From positions 16,493 to 80,492 of the forward strand of contig WION01000241.1 of NCBI GenBank assembly GCA_015039365.1: 64,000 bases of DNA. The letters run 5' to 3'. Positions within the stretch are counted from its first letter, which is position 1, and each line of letters begins with the position of its first letter. Below the pieces are notes generated by a model. It searched no databases, was not told where the DNA came from, and saw nothing but the letters and a program-made list of their open reading frames with translations. The translations under genes and the position numbers were made by a program. This DNA is from Amanita rubescens (taxonomy: Eukaryota; Basidiomycota; Agaricomycetes; Agaricales; Amanitaceae). This document shows, piece by piece, positions 45,867 to 59,884 of this stretch.

Positions 45867-48800
45867 CGGTACAGTATTGCACTGGGCTGCGGCTGCGAGT
45901 CGTGTGCTGGCGAGAACAAAGGTGAGTTGGCGGCAGAATACTTGAATGGGTACCAGTGTGAGTTTAAGGGGGACCTGGGAAAACTAGCTCCTTGTACGTC
46001 TATTTTTGGCCCCTCCGCCTCCACCGCCCCCGTTTCACTTCATATTCTTCTTCCGTTCCCACTACTGCTGTCCAGATTATAAATTCGCCATGCGTCCCCA
46101 GCCTCACATCCTCCCATGACCCAGCCGCTGAACTCGTCGTTCTCGCAACCTTCTCATAAGGAAGATGAAGTCGGCGTGGCTGACTCTCCGGCGATCACGT
46201 GCACCGGTGGCGTTTTCGACCAATGGCGAAAAAGCACATTGTCATCGATTTTCCCAGAATCATAGCTGTGCGGTCATAATCTGCCACCGCACCAAGACCA
46301 GTGCCGGGCCCTTTGACGTGGCCATTCATCTCAACAGCAAATACCGAGCCATAGTACCACGAATCCAAGTAGAATTCATGACTGTTACTCCTGCGGAGCA
46401 CTTTTTAGCGCTTAGCCATTCGAGCTAGTTCCCGAGCATGTGTAAATTATAGCCAACTAATATCGATTTCATTTCCACTTACCCCATTCCCGTGTTCTTC
46501 GACCAATGGCTGAATGGCATGCCGAAATTCTGGACCATGCCTGCATGGACAGCTATGGACAAGTCCTAGCCCCCCCCCAAAGTGTTGCTGCAAGCTTCCC
46601 CAAGACTTCCCCAGATGACATCACTGACAGATTTAACAAGGACGCTCGCCTCACTTCCCTTGATGCAGCATGTTGCTTTCCCCAATATTTCTATAACCCC
46701 AAAATGTTTAGTTTCGGATTTATGGCGGCCAGACGCGGGACCCGTCTCCACAATCAATTGAAATCTAGACGTTCTGTTAATTTACATACATCTCAGGCAG
46801 ACTACTGTCGACTCTTACCTAAGCATAGTTTTAATTGATGCTACCTGGTACCAGCGCGCGTTGATGCACTGCTACAGCGCTAGCGCGGATTACATCCTAC
46901 GATCGACCTGGAGTTTGGAGAAGAGTTCAATAGCGACCGGTTCTGTTTTTTTCATATCTTATCAGGGCTTCAGCTACACAAAAGGATATGTCCCTGCAAG
47001 GGAACCTGTCGAATGTGGCATGCGGTCGTGGGAGTTGTCCCTCTGAGCGAGTCACGTTCAGTGTCTGATGATTTCCATCACCAGCATGGCAGACTCACCA
47101 AGTAAACGATATCAGGGAAAGTGTCTGTGGGATTTTTAAGAGCTGCGATGTCAATTGAAGAGGCGCTGTCGTCGGAATCTCCGATTACCACTCGCAACAA
47201 GGTTTTCAACTTGCCTCATGTGTTATTTGCAACGACATTAGAGTTGGAACGGGGTATGTGTTTCTTTCCCCATCTAATCTGCATCACCGGATCAATAGTA
47301 TCTGTTCATTTTCTATCCGACACAGCATGTCGCGATAAGCCACTTTACTGCCAAAGAGAAAGGCTGTTCAGCTAGGTTCAGCTTTAACAGGCTTGAACAT
47401 GAGGCGATCGTATCCAGGGCAACGTCCGTTGCTCTCGACACAACGCTGGTATCGTATCTTTATCTTACTCCGTCAGTTACGTCAAATTTCAAATAAGCTA
47501 CCGCAAATCATACGTTTCAGATTATTATCGCCTCGCCTCACTTGACGTGATGGCCTGACAATCTCACTGGAGATGCACGTTTCTCGGTCTGTCCTCGCCA
47601 ACCATATGACAAGCGACCGCTAACTCTCTTCCATTGTCAAGGGTCTCAAATAGAAAGACATCCATCTCAGTCACCTTGGTTCTGATACATACGACCGACC
47701 ACCTTGGCACCTCTTTGCTCCGACATACACGCGAGATTCAACCTCGCAGTCTAACCCTGAACGTAGTGTTTCATCGCTTGACTCCCAAGGAACGGGTAGT
47801 AAGTGGGATGCGCGCTCCATCATTTCTGTCAAGCACTTGATTAACGAAGGATGGTTCCTCATCGCTGTCTGACAACATACCCTGGTCCCGAAACCTCATT
47901 CGCTGTAACCCCAGCCCATCAGACCGCAAATGTATATGTTCGATGGAAGTAGTTGAACGTATCATCCATCATACCACCCTGTGGGACCGACGAACTGGAG
48001 AACCAACGCACTATCTGGCAGTCTTTACGTTTTACTCCCACTACCCAACGGGCTTTACCACAAACAGATTTTGGCCTACCTTGTTTGTGTCGAGTTTTTT
48101 GGCACCACTGTCCCCGAATTGCGTCATGACGGAAAACTTCTAAATGATGATGCTCGGGCGCAGAGGATCCTTGCTCGCCCCCGACCATCACGCCGTCCCA
48201 CTAACTTTAAAACGGACCTATTTGGGCATAGGCTTTTCTCACTCTTTCTTATTTTGCATTTAAGCTTATCTCACGATATCAGTTTTTGGTATCTCCTCGG
48301 ATTTGCTATTGCAAATCTATTTCTTTCCTATCTGTTTTCTGAAAAGTAGGAGGGGCGTTCGTTTCAATCGATATGTATACAACACAACTCCTTTATGTCA
48401 GTTCTTATCAGTGCTCGATACCAATCAAACCGAGATCTCACAACTAGCGCGTCACGGGTTTTCCAAAAAAAAAAGAGTGATCGTTGGGACATGTCTGACA
48501 TGACAACTCCCAGCTCTGTGAAATATGGGATTTATCACATTACATATGGTTTTGTGTTGCTAAACAACCAAAGCGTGAAGCGCCTGAGGAGAGCGGTACG
48601 TCGGTGCTTAGGACCGCTCCCGCGAATACTGATCAATCTCGTCTGTTATTGGTTGTTGTTAGATTGCCTGATAAGTAGTGGAACCATGATCAGGGTCTGT
48701 TTTGTCGTGTTCCCCAGGGTCATGTAGCAGAACTAATCAAAAGTTACGTGTAATTGCACATCATGCCTGATGGGGAAACACCGCCTAACGTGACAACACA

Positions 48801-51575
48801 GAAGCTCGCCCGTTGGAGCAAGAGCTGCCAGGTGTGCCTACGTGTGAGAATAGGGCAGGAGCTCCTTCTAATCTTTATTTAGGTCCTCAGGAAAGTCATG
48901 CATTCATGACTCAAATATAGTGGCAGAAAACAACCGACATGTGTCAAATCGGCGCTACCTGTACGCCGTACTTTTCCTCACGCACCTCAGTCGTGAGGAT
49001 ACATTCTGTGTACATGAATGGGTTTATGTCATCTTCACTTGATTTTTAGCTCGGGAAGGGACGCGCGCTCGGTTATACCGGCTTCTTAAGTAGCCAGGAA
49101 CCATGAACTCTTGCTATCTAGGGACCCATTAGCTGTGCGTCCCTAACTCCGCGCCGCACGCATTACAAAGACAATGTGTGTAATCACCTTGTCCCAGCTC
49201 GACGATATAACAATGCCAGGGACCTCTCTCACACCTAATTCACTAACTGGATTCAGACTACACGTTTCAACGGATCTTGGGGGGTTTCACGACGGGGAGT
49301 AGTGCCTTTTTCTCATACATGTGTCCGCCTGATGGCGGCTTGGTGTGCTAAATGGTATTTAGCATCCCCGAGCAGCGCGCGAGCCGAACATCACTGGGAA
49401 ACGAATTATACACCCCGAGAAAATACTCACGGTTCGAGTACATTCTAGAGAACAAAGGAAAAGGAAAGCAAAAGAGGACGCTTCAAGCCTTCCCAGCAAT
49501 CACACCTTATTGTTAGTCCATCCATCAGTGGACTACTTAATTGAACGAGAGGACCAGTTACTTATGAATCCCTTCTTCGTCCGAGTCGGTTGCATCAGCG
49601 TTTGATCCCACAATGCAAGTTATGCAATAAATTTCTCATGGGCGGATTTAGATCTGATTCTCATCCCTTCGTGGCATTGAACAGCTGCCAAAGTGGAAAA
49701 AGAGTATAACAAAGGTGATCGAATGTGGTCCCGAAAAACCCGCATGATGGGTGCATTCCACGCCAATAACAAATCATGACGAAACATTTTGCACGAGGTG
49801 GGAGGGCTCGGATATGGTGTGGAAAACCTTCCTTGTTGCTGTGACGTGAGTAGGAAAACCTGAACCCAAGTTTGGGCCAGGCTGCGCCTGTTGAGTGACT
49901 GCGTGTGCAAGCCTGTGCACCTCACATTCAATTCTCTTATTTGTCGGCATTCAGTCTGGACCCCAGGGGGGTGTGACTTTCACGGGCCTGTAAATTTCTC
50001 CATAAGGACCGACACAAAACAAGTGGATCAATCGTTGCCGAAAGTAGTTTGGCAATGGGAATCCATCCAAAGAGAGTAGTAATATAACAGTTGGCGTACT
50101 AGTGAACGAGAACATTGCTCAATGTTTGGTAACGCATCGATCGTAAGAATTGACGTCTTTCACACAAGTTGACTGTGAGAGATGCCTCACATTAAGGGTC
50201 ACTGGGTCACCAGGTTTGTGTTACAGGTGGTTCACTTGTGAACGTTTTGCTGTGAGATTGAGGCTTACCCAAAGGATGCAACGAGTCACATGGACTAATT
50301 TTGATTCGTTTAGCTTGCGATCGCTTTGAACAAGTCAAATGGAGTGGCCTCCCCTATTGTCGGATAAAGTTGGTACAAATAACGACTTCATTAGCAGTAT
50401 GGTTAGGACCAACTTCGTTCGCGTATATCGAGAATAAATTCATACATTTGGGGAGTACCGCCACCTCTTTCACCGACCTAACACCGAATTTGTAATTAGA
50501 GTCCATAGTCCTCGCTGTTAGAAGATCGTACCAGACCGGATCAAGTGAGAATAAAAACAAATTGCTATATTGAGTTTGAAACCGGAATGTATGACGCAGC
50601 TGTTGCCTGACATCACCGCGATCGTACACATTTTCATTGGATGATTATCGTACCCACGTTTTGGACCGACGTTCAAATACCGCAAACGAGTGAGAGCTTA
50701 TCCGTCAATGATGGAGTATCCGAGAGTGTCAGATGACGCGGCCAGGTAAATTGGCAACGTGTGTAAACGAAGGGGATGAGTCTATTTTGAGAGGTGCGTT
50801 TTGATAGTGAGTAGCATGAAGCCGCTGATGTTCTTTCGATAGTCGGGGAAACTCGAAGAGATTTATATCGATCAATCGAAGAAGCAGCAGGGGTCCTTAT
50901 ATGAGGTAGAGGGTAAGCATGTAGCCGACGGCATATGGCGTAGGTCTAGACCAGCGTAAGAGTTGAATTTTGGCTCATTCCCATGAGTCTTGTTAGGTTG
51001 GTGGCACAATGCAGCGTCGGGGGCCTGGCTATAGTGTGAGGATCATTAGACCAAGGCGCATTATCGGCACCCTCTCGGACATCGTGACCTGCCATTCGTC
51101 TGTAATCCGCACCAAACATGAGTTGCAATACATGACCGGGTCATCCTTGATGCGATCGTGGAAGCAAAGGTATCCCAGTAAGGATATCCGCAGAGCTGCC
51201 GCAAATAACGCGGGCGTCGGACACTTGACACTGCTGGAGTTACGACCCTTGGCCATCGGACGGGGAGCAAGTATTAGAGGGACCGAGGTCACGAGAAATA
51301 AACAGAGCCCATGGCATTATTGATACTGTGAGAAGTACTGGAGATAGCACTTGAGCATATAGTGGTAAAGGTGTTGCAAAGTGGTTACGTTTCGTCGTGC
51401 TCCGTGGTACCGAGGAAGAAGCACACTGTACAGTACTATGCGCTCGGGGGGCCGCATGTGGGAACTTTTGCTGACATAATCAAGCGCGTTGAGCTTGTTG
51501 TCGCTTCGTGTCGCCAACGGACTTGGCAAAAGTGTTGCTCGTGCACGCATACAGGTACTGTATTCATTGTATCCG
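45867..51575. other. Gene-poor region, 5.7 kb
   Basis: Frames at 46506-46838 (MAEWHAEILDHACMDSYGQV), 47121-47375 (containing NKVFNLPHVLFATTLELERG before a GTATGT donor) and 47943-48143 are the best candidates for exons or relics, but none carries a motif I know and none could be extended through introns. From 48750 to 51570 I saw no coding evidence at all and no obvious repeats. Confidence 0.35.
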
Positions 51576-54195
51576 ATGCCAATCAAACATCTCGAAAGTA
51601 AGAATACGATTACAATCTCATTAGACACCAAAATCTAACTAAATGTCGTAGATTTTTTGCATGAACGCAAAGGGTTCCAGACACTTCCCTTATCCATCAT
51701 TTCTGAATCGCGTCTTGGAATAGATGCATCGTACTACTTGCAAAACCTTCTCGATAATCCCGCAACTCGAGAGCCGCTCCTTGCTGCCACTGGTGGTTTG
51801 CCCTTGGCCCTCATCCAGCGCATAGAAAGTGACTTGCGCAGCCTCGAAAGGCTGCATATTAAACCCGTATTTGTTTTCCCTGGCCTTATTCCTAACAAGC
51901 GCTGGAAGACCCAAAACTATTCCGAGATCAACGAGGCTTGTCGGGACAGGCGAGATGCATGGGCAAAATATGAGGAGGGTCAGGAAGACTGCTGCTACGA
52001 AATTGTTTGAGGGTCGGAGCTGCTTCTCGCAATGGGATATTTGGAGAATGGTTCTGCGCATTTTTCGTCATCGAAACGTTGAATTTATCGTTGCGCCGTA
52101 CCTAGCATGGGCGCAGGTATGTCTTGCATATATCCACTTCAAATGAACTGACCAAATGTGCCAGCTAATATACCTGCAACGCCACCCCAAGTGTTACATC
52201 AACACTATATACGCTTCCAGTGATACCCTTCTTTATCCGGCTGGCGTTGACAAGTTGATCACGGGCCTCGATTTGAACTCGCCTAACCCGTCATTCACAT
52301 TTTTATCCAAGAAAACTCTCTTACAAGATATAGGCTTAACCGAGGATCAGTTCCTTCGACTGTCAGCATCCTCATTGGGTTCGACAACTCGCCTTCGTTC
52401 CCTCCGACGCACCAAGAAGGTGCGCTAAAAGCAACGGTGGACATGGTCAAGTATTACAAAACCGGTCACGCTGCGGTAGCCGCTTTTGCCGACCATCCTG
52501 CCGTGAAGAACATCCAATACCCCGACCACTACTGCTCGTACACGTGCGATGGTAAAATTCTCTTTGATTATCTCCTCTGAGGGTGCAGGTTTTGCCCCTT
52601 CCCCTGGCCACGACTCCGCCGCCAAACCACAATCACTCCTATCACCACCCAAGCGCAACCGACGTTCCTAGCGATCTTCACGAGGTCTTCACGAACCGGT
52701 TACCCGATGAAATTTACTTCTATCTGTCACGTGGGCTTCTCGGTCCCCAAGCGCTAGTATGGTTGACAACTGGACAGATCGTGGAGAATCCGCCCTTAGA
52801 CAACGGGGAAACCACTGAATATAGGCGATTTGTAAAAGAAGTGATCACGGACGGTCAAACCGGACCGAGGGCGACGGCACTTGCTCTCATAAGCAGTGTC
52901 TCGCATTCATTTTGGAGTAACCGAAAGGTGTTTGGCCATTTCTGGTTCGAACAAGGAACCCCACATAGTCACAACCAAAAGCCGGTACAACATTACTCCC
53001 ATCCGACGGCGCAGCTCGCCGAACGAGTTGTTGGGTGGCATGTTCCATACAGCATCGTTGAAGAGGAATTACGAAGGCAAAATGTGAGCTTGTTTTATTT
53101 ATGATTTCATAATGGAAGGAGTTTAACGGTGATCAAGTCTTCAACAATTGATTTCGCTCTATGCCTGGGAGCGACGTCTAGTGAAAAGTTGGCGGGACGG
53201 ACGAAGGTAAAATCGAACGCTTCACAGGGACCACTCGACAAGAAAGATGAGCTTGTCGCTAACGTTATTTGTCGATTCCTCGAACTGCGGGGGTGAGTGA
53301 AGGAGGTTAAATGACATTCGTGATTTAATGACATTGACGTAGTTTCTTGTTGAACTCCCACTACCATTCGCCCCTTGCGAGGGCAATGTACGTCGCATTG
53401 AAGCCGGCGCGTGTCAACGACAAGTTCCAAGACCCTCTGTATCTGTTTTTGGAATTGGTCAGAGCTGGGGTTATGCACGGCCATCTGTGGTCTGGACGTG
53501 CGTTCAGTGGAGGACCCAGTTTTGGAACAGGTACGTTATTTTCTCACGGAATATGAACGGAGTTGAGAGACCTCATGCGCCGCAGATGAAGAGAAATCAT
53601 GCATGCTGTTGGTGATGCGAGTATTAAGCATTGTACCCTTGAATTTCAAGGTAAGAGAAAGAGAGGGGAATCACATGTGATGAATTGTTGACGAGAACAC
53701 TAGGCTCAACCATGGTCTGCGCCGTTGTCTCGGGAATTACTTGTGTTCAATTCGTTTGTTCGGTCTCTCACGCGCGCACTCCGAACGCTTTTGGAGGTCA
53801 CAGTGCTGAATATGTTGTTACGAGGCGACGCCCGCAAGGCGCGGGAGGACTTTCTGGACATTGCGTTGTCACTACCGTTCCAGAGCGAGGTCAACACTGG
53901 GTTTGGTGTATTGGCAAAGGTATATCTCGATGCGCTGACACACATTAACAATGGGACACGAGTGCGAGATCCTAACGCGGAAGGGGTGAAAGAGGCCAAG
54001 GGGTTGGCACTTGAAATCTGCGAAGAGACGTTCCCGGGAGTAAAATACCCGAAGATGGAGGTGGAGCGGGGATTCCGGTTCTGGGACATGGCATTGGTTG
54101 CAATGCGGCAGCTACATAGCGAAGGGCAAGTGTTGCAGGAGCTGATTGACCAGTTTGAGGCAGCAGAGTCGTGGCTGGCGCCTATGAGGCCATGA
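51576..54195 (+). pseudogene. MKT1: MKT1 homolog (XPG-like fold) with frameshifted N-terminal half
   Basis: Exon 1 (51576-51597) MPIKHLE joins over a 54-nt intron to NFLHERKGFQTLPLSIISES and LGIDASYYLQNLLDNP, the inactive XPG-like N-domain. Conserved order continues: KLFEGRSCFSQWDIWRMVLR, AQLIYLQRHPKCYINTIYAS, ILIGFDNSPSFPP, MVKYYKTGHAAVAAFADHP, LPDEIYFYLSRGLLGPQALV, IVEEELRRQN, SGGPSFGTDEEKSCMLLVMR, LSRELLVFNSFVRSLTRALR, ending FEAAESWLAPMRP. From 52583 to the stop all exons splice in frame. Before that, four frame changes (about 51990, 52355, 52533, 52586) cannot be explained by introns. Yeast Mkt1 with Pbp1 regulates mRNA stability and translation. Either a recent pseudogene or sequence errors. 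Confidence 0.8.
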
Positions 54196-54428
54196 TATCA
54201 TCGCGGGGAGGGTGGGATTTGGTTGATACATACGGAGAATTAAGCAAATGGAGCAGACCTGAGAAATCGATAAGAGTAGTGTGTTTTGGATCTGAGATGA
54301 AAAGGGAGATGTGATCTGATCGGGAATAGATCTGACGGATGGCTGCCTCTCCTCCCACTCTTCCATGCAAAGCGCGTGTTGCCGCCTTTAAATTCCCCCT
54401 CCCCGAGTAATTCTCTCCCCGCCCGACC
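54196..54428. other. Short spacer between MKT1 homolog and next gene
   Basis: Contains the promoter of the gene at 54429; TC-rich just before the ATG. Confidence 0.4.
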
Positions 54429-55164
54429 ATGCTTGCCCCCATCTCTGACTCCGCTTCTGACTTCATCTTTCAAAACCACCTTTACTACAAACAACCTCTA
54501 CAGATAATACAACTCGTCGAGTGTCCCGCTCCACCTCCCCGACCTTCACCCGCCTACGCTTATTCTTCCGACGCCCCGTCTTCTTCCGACTACCTTGAAT
54601 CGGACGAGGACTCTGATGAAATATGTTCCTCTTATTGTTCTTCCGATGTACCACCAGATCATGCCGACTCTGCCCTCGACTCTCACCCGCAGGCTTCTCC
54701 CTCTTTCTCTCCTTCACCAGAAACTTATGATTCACGTATGAAACGAATCCTTGCGTGGCGAGAAAACTTTTCTCCAGCCATCTCTGGAGCCTTTTCTGGT
54801 ATGTTACTCATTTCACCCTGTGGCATCCTCAATACTGACTCGTACACACAGATCCTGAGAACAACCCTCTCAAGCGTAAATTCGATGACGAAGGTGACGA
54901 AGATGATGATTCTGTAAGCAAAAAAGTCTACGCGAGTGTCAAGGCAACATGATTTACTAATCCCCCTTCCTTTAACAGATGTCTCATTCGTCTAAGCGAT
55001 CGCGTTCGTCGGACGCCGGGACGAGCATTAGTTCCCTTGGCGAACACTCGTGTCCCGCCTGCGACGCGACCTTTTCGACACGGCAGAGTTTACGACAACA
55101 CGGACTAGACGCTGCCAAGGAAAACGAAGCATGCTCTATTGCCGTAGAATATGCATTTGAGTGA
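54429..55164 (+). CDS. Small acidic protein with zinc-finger-like C-terminus
   Basis: Three exons in phase give 205 aa: 54429-54798, 54852-54913, 54979-55164 (introns 53 and 65 nt). Starts MLAPISDSASDFIFQNHLYY. A Ser/Asp-rich middle (SDYLESDEDSDEICSS) is followed by MKRILAWRENFSP, then LKRKFDDEGDEDDDS and SKRSRSSDAG. The end reads HSCPACDATFSTRQSLRQHG then LDAAKENEACSIAVEYAFE. The C-x2-C and the His after 12 residues, with a later Cys, look like a C2H2/C2HC finger used for DNA binding, and the KR-rich stretch like a nuclear signal. A transcription regulator is plausible, not shown. Confidence 0.7.
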
Positions 55165-58100
55165 GCGGCTGCTTCTCCCCGTTCTTGTCCATCACGCAAC
55201 CGGCCACCGAAGCCCTCGAAGCCCTCTAAAATCGACGGAATGGCACCACCCGCGCGAGGTTGACCTAAGCGTCCTTCCTCGACGGGTACACCCGCTCTGG
55301 CAGCTGCTCATCCGCATTCCGCATTTCCAACTTCACCTATCTTGACCGCCTGCCTTTACACAACTAGCCTCCGGGCTTCTGTCTTCTTGATTTCCTCAGC
55401 CACACATCATCGATGGACGCTATCCCACATCATTTCACCTTTTTACTTAGCTTATACATAACCGGTCTCTACTAATACCTATCACTCACGCCACACTCAT
55501 CAAGACACTGTACCAACATCAACACATGGCTTCGTGCATTTATTTACTTATTTTTCGTCAATAATCTCGGCCCCCGAACTTCACGATACGTACCAACGTA
55601 AATGCTTTATTTAAGTAACTCTAGTGTATTTTCGATGCAATAATATATCACCTGTCTTGGCACATCCGATTGTTCAGCTCTTTCTCCTTTTGTAGCAATG
55701 ATTCATTTAAACATGTTCTTCTTGTGCGGCAGCGCCCAAATGTGTGGAATGCAGGGAAATAGGCAGGTAGCGGGTAATCACACTCGGAAGAAGATGCACG
55801 CCGTCGCAAACTGGTACCTACCGGCATGAGAAAAACAAGGCTGCATGAGGCAGGTCTGGCAAGCATGAAGAACCATTTTGACGTGGCCCAGGTCGTCGAT
55901 TTCCCATGGGAATTCTTTAGCCACCGCGTCCCCAAACTGGGTATCGCATGTGAACGCAAGAGAACACCTATCCCTGTTTGGCCCTGCCGGGCTCTCACTG
56001 GTAACCCCGTCCTTGTAGAAACGGTTTCTCACAAGGATGCTACTAATGCTTCGTTATATTTTACTTATAGGCTTCTTCTTGGACCTTTTTTTTTCTGTAA
56101 GCTTGTCACGTCACTCCGTCTGTCCGCCCGTGTAGTGTTTGTTTGTCTGCCCGTCCCCATCGTCGGGTCGTCCCACAGTGTGGTGTGTGTGTGCCTACGA
56201 TGGCTGTGTGGATAGGGGCAGGATCATATATATTCATCAGATATATAGACCTTAGGGGTTGAGGGTTTGTTTGGGTCTGGCTACTACGGTCAGTAGTGGC
56301 TATGTATGATATATGATACTGGGGCCCTCTTGGCTCGCACATATATTATCCCACGTCTACCACGGAACTGTTGAGGCTGTGGAAGCGTAATTCCGTCTGC
56401 GCCCAGTATGACACGGTCTCGCGCGGCAGGGAGTCCGCGTTCACACACCCTACGGCTGTGACCGTGAGGAAAATTAAGCGAAGTGGGTTTACTCACCTAT
56501 CCCCCCCCTTGGTCCCGTTATATTATTACTGCAAAACGCATGTAATGTAAATCATGCCCTATCATGCCCAGGTCGAGCTTCTACTGACGAGCTAATCCAA
56601 GTACGTCTACGTTTTGGATCTCACTCGTGTCCCCGTACGGTTTATCTTGCTGATATGCTCGTAATAACATCAAAACATGCGTTCGTGCGTCGTCACGCTT
56701 CGGGTGATATCGTTCTACCACCTTTCATATCCGGACGCTTGATAAACAGCAAGATTGTCATTCCATTACGATGGTACGTAAAGCCGCTCTCAAGTGTGAA
56801 CTTGAAGACCCGAGTATGTATTTGGTTGACAGGGCAGACCAAGTCAACGTACTCTCTCATGCCACAGGGTAAATGACTGACCTGAGACCTGAGGTTCGAG
56901 GTCTGAGGGTGTAATATACTGCGCACGCGTCGCGATTCAAAAGGATCGACTGGATCAACTCAAACCCGTTCGGCTAACGCTTGGCTTATTGACTTCCCCC
57001 ACCGAGCCTGGGGCCTGCGATTTTTCCCCTGCACCTTATGAAACCACTTTTCCACGTCAACCGCAGTGCAACATGTATGCACGGGACCACCAATTGTGCC
57101 GACCAGATGACCACCCACGATGACACAGAGTCCGGCGCACCAGCCGTCCGGTGCGGGACAGCTGACGTGCTGTGGCTGCCTGCTTATGTCCGCAAAGGGT
57201 GTTGCTGTGGGGTCAGGACCGATGGCATACTAAATGACAATCACCCTTCGTGAGTACTAATACAGCATATTCGGTTGATGTATGGCGCAGGTAGCTTTCT
57301 GTCCCATCTCCATTCATACATAAACTCATTTTATCCGATATAGAGACCAGGCATGCGGCCGTGAGTAAGTGAGGGTTGAAACTCCCTCTCTACTAACTCG
57401 AATTACGTTGGAAGTAACTGCGCCGGCCGCAATCGCAGCCTCGGCATCATCTTTGGTGTTTATCTACGGGTCCCGACCCTCCCGCGTTTGAATATTTATA
57501 TACTTAGGCTTGCGCTTGTCCATCTCGAGACGTTTCTTCCCGCGCCATGACCCGGTTTATCCAGCCTTGCTGAGCAATGAATAAGCATGTCCTCGTTTGC
57601 TGTGCCCACGAGTACATATACGGTCTTCCCACCCTATTCGAGTGTGTCTAACTGTCTTCTGGTTCCGAGCGGGTCAGGGTCCTCTCAACTCCTTAAAAGG
57701 CGATCTGTGCGGGGAAGGATTTAGACAACTCAATTGTTACGACTAAACTGATGCACAGCCCTTGATTGCGGTAGTAGAACCTCGAATGAAAAGTTGCCAA
57801 TTTGGGGAGGTGCCTCTCACGCGTGGGATTGGACGGTGACTAGATAATTCCCTGGTTTGTAACAATTTATGGCAAGGAGCCGTCATGGCAGGCTTCCATA
57901 AAACCCGTCCGGTTGTAATGCTCCATTATGATACACGTTGCAGCGGAGGATGGTCGGGTCTGTCGTACTTATATAGGCGACAGTTGAAAAAAATTTCTGG
58001 CTTTTCACACACACACACATGCACGCACAACTTGGCGCTGGGAATTCGGGAAGGTTGGCTTGGTTCCAGCTCCGCTCATGTATGCTCCGTTAACCTCGAG

Positions 58101-58477
58101 GCGCTCAGGTTCTTTTGTTTTGATTGTGTGGTACGGGATCCTGATTCTTGGCTACGCCGCTTGGCGTTAGAGAACCTAGGCCTCCACATTTCGTACCCGT
58201 CCGCGCTTGTTGGTTTTCAGTACTTATCCTTACCAGCTCAACAAGTATTGTTGAACTCCCCTGAAGTCTGGACCGATCGAAAATGCAGGTCCCGATCATT
58301 GCGTCACTCCATAACTTGGGCTCGTTCTGGCCCACACTTCATTAAGGACGATGATTTCGGTTGCGGACCTCGGCAAAGCAAGTCACGCCATCCATATATG
58401 TCTCGATGTCAAAAACAAAAAGTTCAAGTTGAAACGCAGATGTCGACGTTGATGCTGTTCAACCTCAATACAAAGAT
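55165..58477. other. Gene-poor region
   Basis: A minus-strand segment near 56010-55810 reads AKEFPWEIDDLGHVKMVLHA and ends at a donor-like GTAGGT. It may be one exon of an unrecognised gene, but no neighbours were found. A CA dinucleotide run lies at 58005-58019. The 198-codon plus frame at 57885-58481 runs through it and is not believed. Confidence 0.3.
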
Positions 58478-58942
58478 ATGATATCCATCGTCATGTTAGG
58501 GATCATCGCAACAGCAATAGCACACATGCAAACACCGCCACAAAGGCGAACTGAGATGATATTGCCGACTACTTATGATTCCCATCTTTTCACCACTGCG
58601 GCGGTGCACAACCCAGTGATGCGAACTGGGAACGAGGCCATCTATCTCCTGGGAGAAACCCCACTTGGATCTCGGCCCATTTTCACAGCATCGCAGGAGG
58701 AGAGTCGCACACAGCGCGTTCCCAAGACCATGTCGACATCCGAGAGTCCCGCTGCGGCGGAACGGCGCCTTTGCGACTCGGACGATGCTTACTGCTTACC
58801 CCACCCGTGCTTGCTCCGGACACTAAAACAGCACCAACGGCTTCTCATCGTCGCCGTCCTTTTTCCCACCTTTGATATGATTGCACCGATCGGAGGGTAT
58901 AGTTGCCATCATCTGACGAGCTTTATCAGGCATAGAGCTTAA
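58478..58942 (+). CDS. Hypothetical open frame with signal-like N-terminus
   Basis: 154 codons from an ATG, starting MISIVMLGIIATAIAHMQ, then a polar Thr/Ser/Arg-rich middle and a hydrophobic patch RLLIVAVLFPTFDMIAP near the end. No family recognised, no intron needed. It could be a small secreted or membrane protein, or chance; the neighbouring sequence gives no support. Confidence 0.25.
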   Translation: MISIVMLGIIATAIAHMQTPPQRRTEMILPTTYDSHLFTTAAVHNPVMRTGNEAIYLLGETPLGSRPIFTASQEESRTQRVPKTMSTSESPAAAERRLCDSDDAYCLPHPCLLRTLKQHQRLLIVAVLFPTFDMIAPIGGYSCHHLTSFIRHRA

Positions 58943-59884
58943 TTAATTGGTACTTCTTGCAAGTTGTGGCAGCTCTTCTAGGTCGATAGACAGCGTCAGA
59001 TGTGCTATTCGGTACCCCGCCCCAGCGAACCGTGAGTACGGTGTGGAGCGCGGTACGAGTTAGTGTGGCAATGGGAATTGATCTTAACACTTGGGAACTA
59101 CCCAACCAGAACAGCCGGTATACCCGGTGCGGGGTGATCGTCGCTCCCGCTCCTAACTGCACACAAGACTTACAAGACTATCTTACTACCTATCGCCAAC
59201 CGGTGCAATCGACAAACGTTGCAGGGTGGTGGCTGCACTCTGTTTGATAAGATGATTGACGGTTTCAGCCACAGGTCCACATGCCAAATTGCCATATCAT
59301 TGAAGGCCAATTAGCGACTATTTGGTCAGCAGACTTGAAAGTTCTCATGGGTGGTTGTGTGGGTGTGCCACGAGCGTTGCGAAGCCGATCCTATTAGGCT
59401 CATCCTTTCATTGATGCCAGATGCTGTGTGGTATCATGATCTTGAAACATGATCAATCATAATCTCCGGACCTGCATGTACAGTAGCTCCATGCTGAAAA
59501 CTTAAAGTCGGTGGCATGGATTACTTACGTTCATTCAGGCCCGAAAGCAAGGGACAAAGAACTTCAAAGGAACGAGGGTGGTACTCTCGAGGCATGTGAT
59601 CACCCGGCCACCTTTCTATTGTCACGGATCTTTTCCTCTATCACAATGGATTTAGAGGGGTTGGTGGGCGAACGAAAAACTCTCGCATCACACGAGTTTT
59701 AGAGCCGCAGTACTGATTATGGTAATTCTAGCTAATTAGCCACCATGTAGGGTATATCAAGTGTCGTCCGCAGATCCATCTGTGCCGGAGATTAGGAACA
59801 GGTGACGCAACTCTTGCTCAACTCTATTACAAACCTCGTGCTGTCAGTGTGCCACCCCTCCTCTTTGCGCGTGTCCCTGCAGTG
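58943..59884. other. Intergenic, nothing recognised
   Basis: Contains a weak 81-codon plus frame at 59002-59247 and no recognisable motif. The 3' flank of the O-fucosyltransferase-like gene begins at the right end. Confidence 0.35.

Noticed and set aside
55648..56032. Possible gene on the minus strand (AKEFPWEIDDLGHVKM)
   Set aside because: Reads coding-like, but no start, neighbouring exon or family could be found; kept only as a remark in the gap entry.
57885..58481. 198-codon plus-strand open frame
   Set aside because: Runs through a CA dinucleotide repeat and has no recognisable domain.
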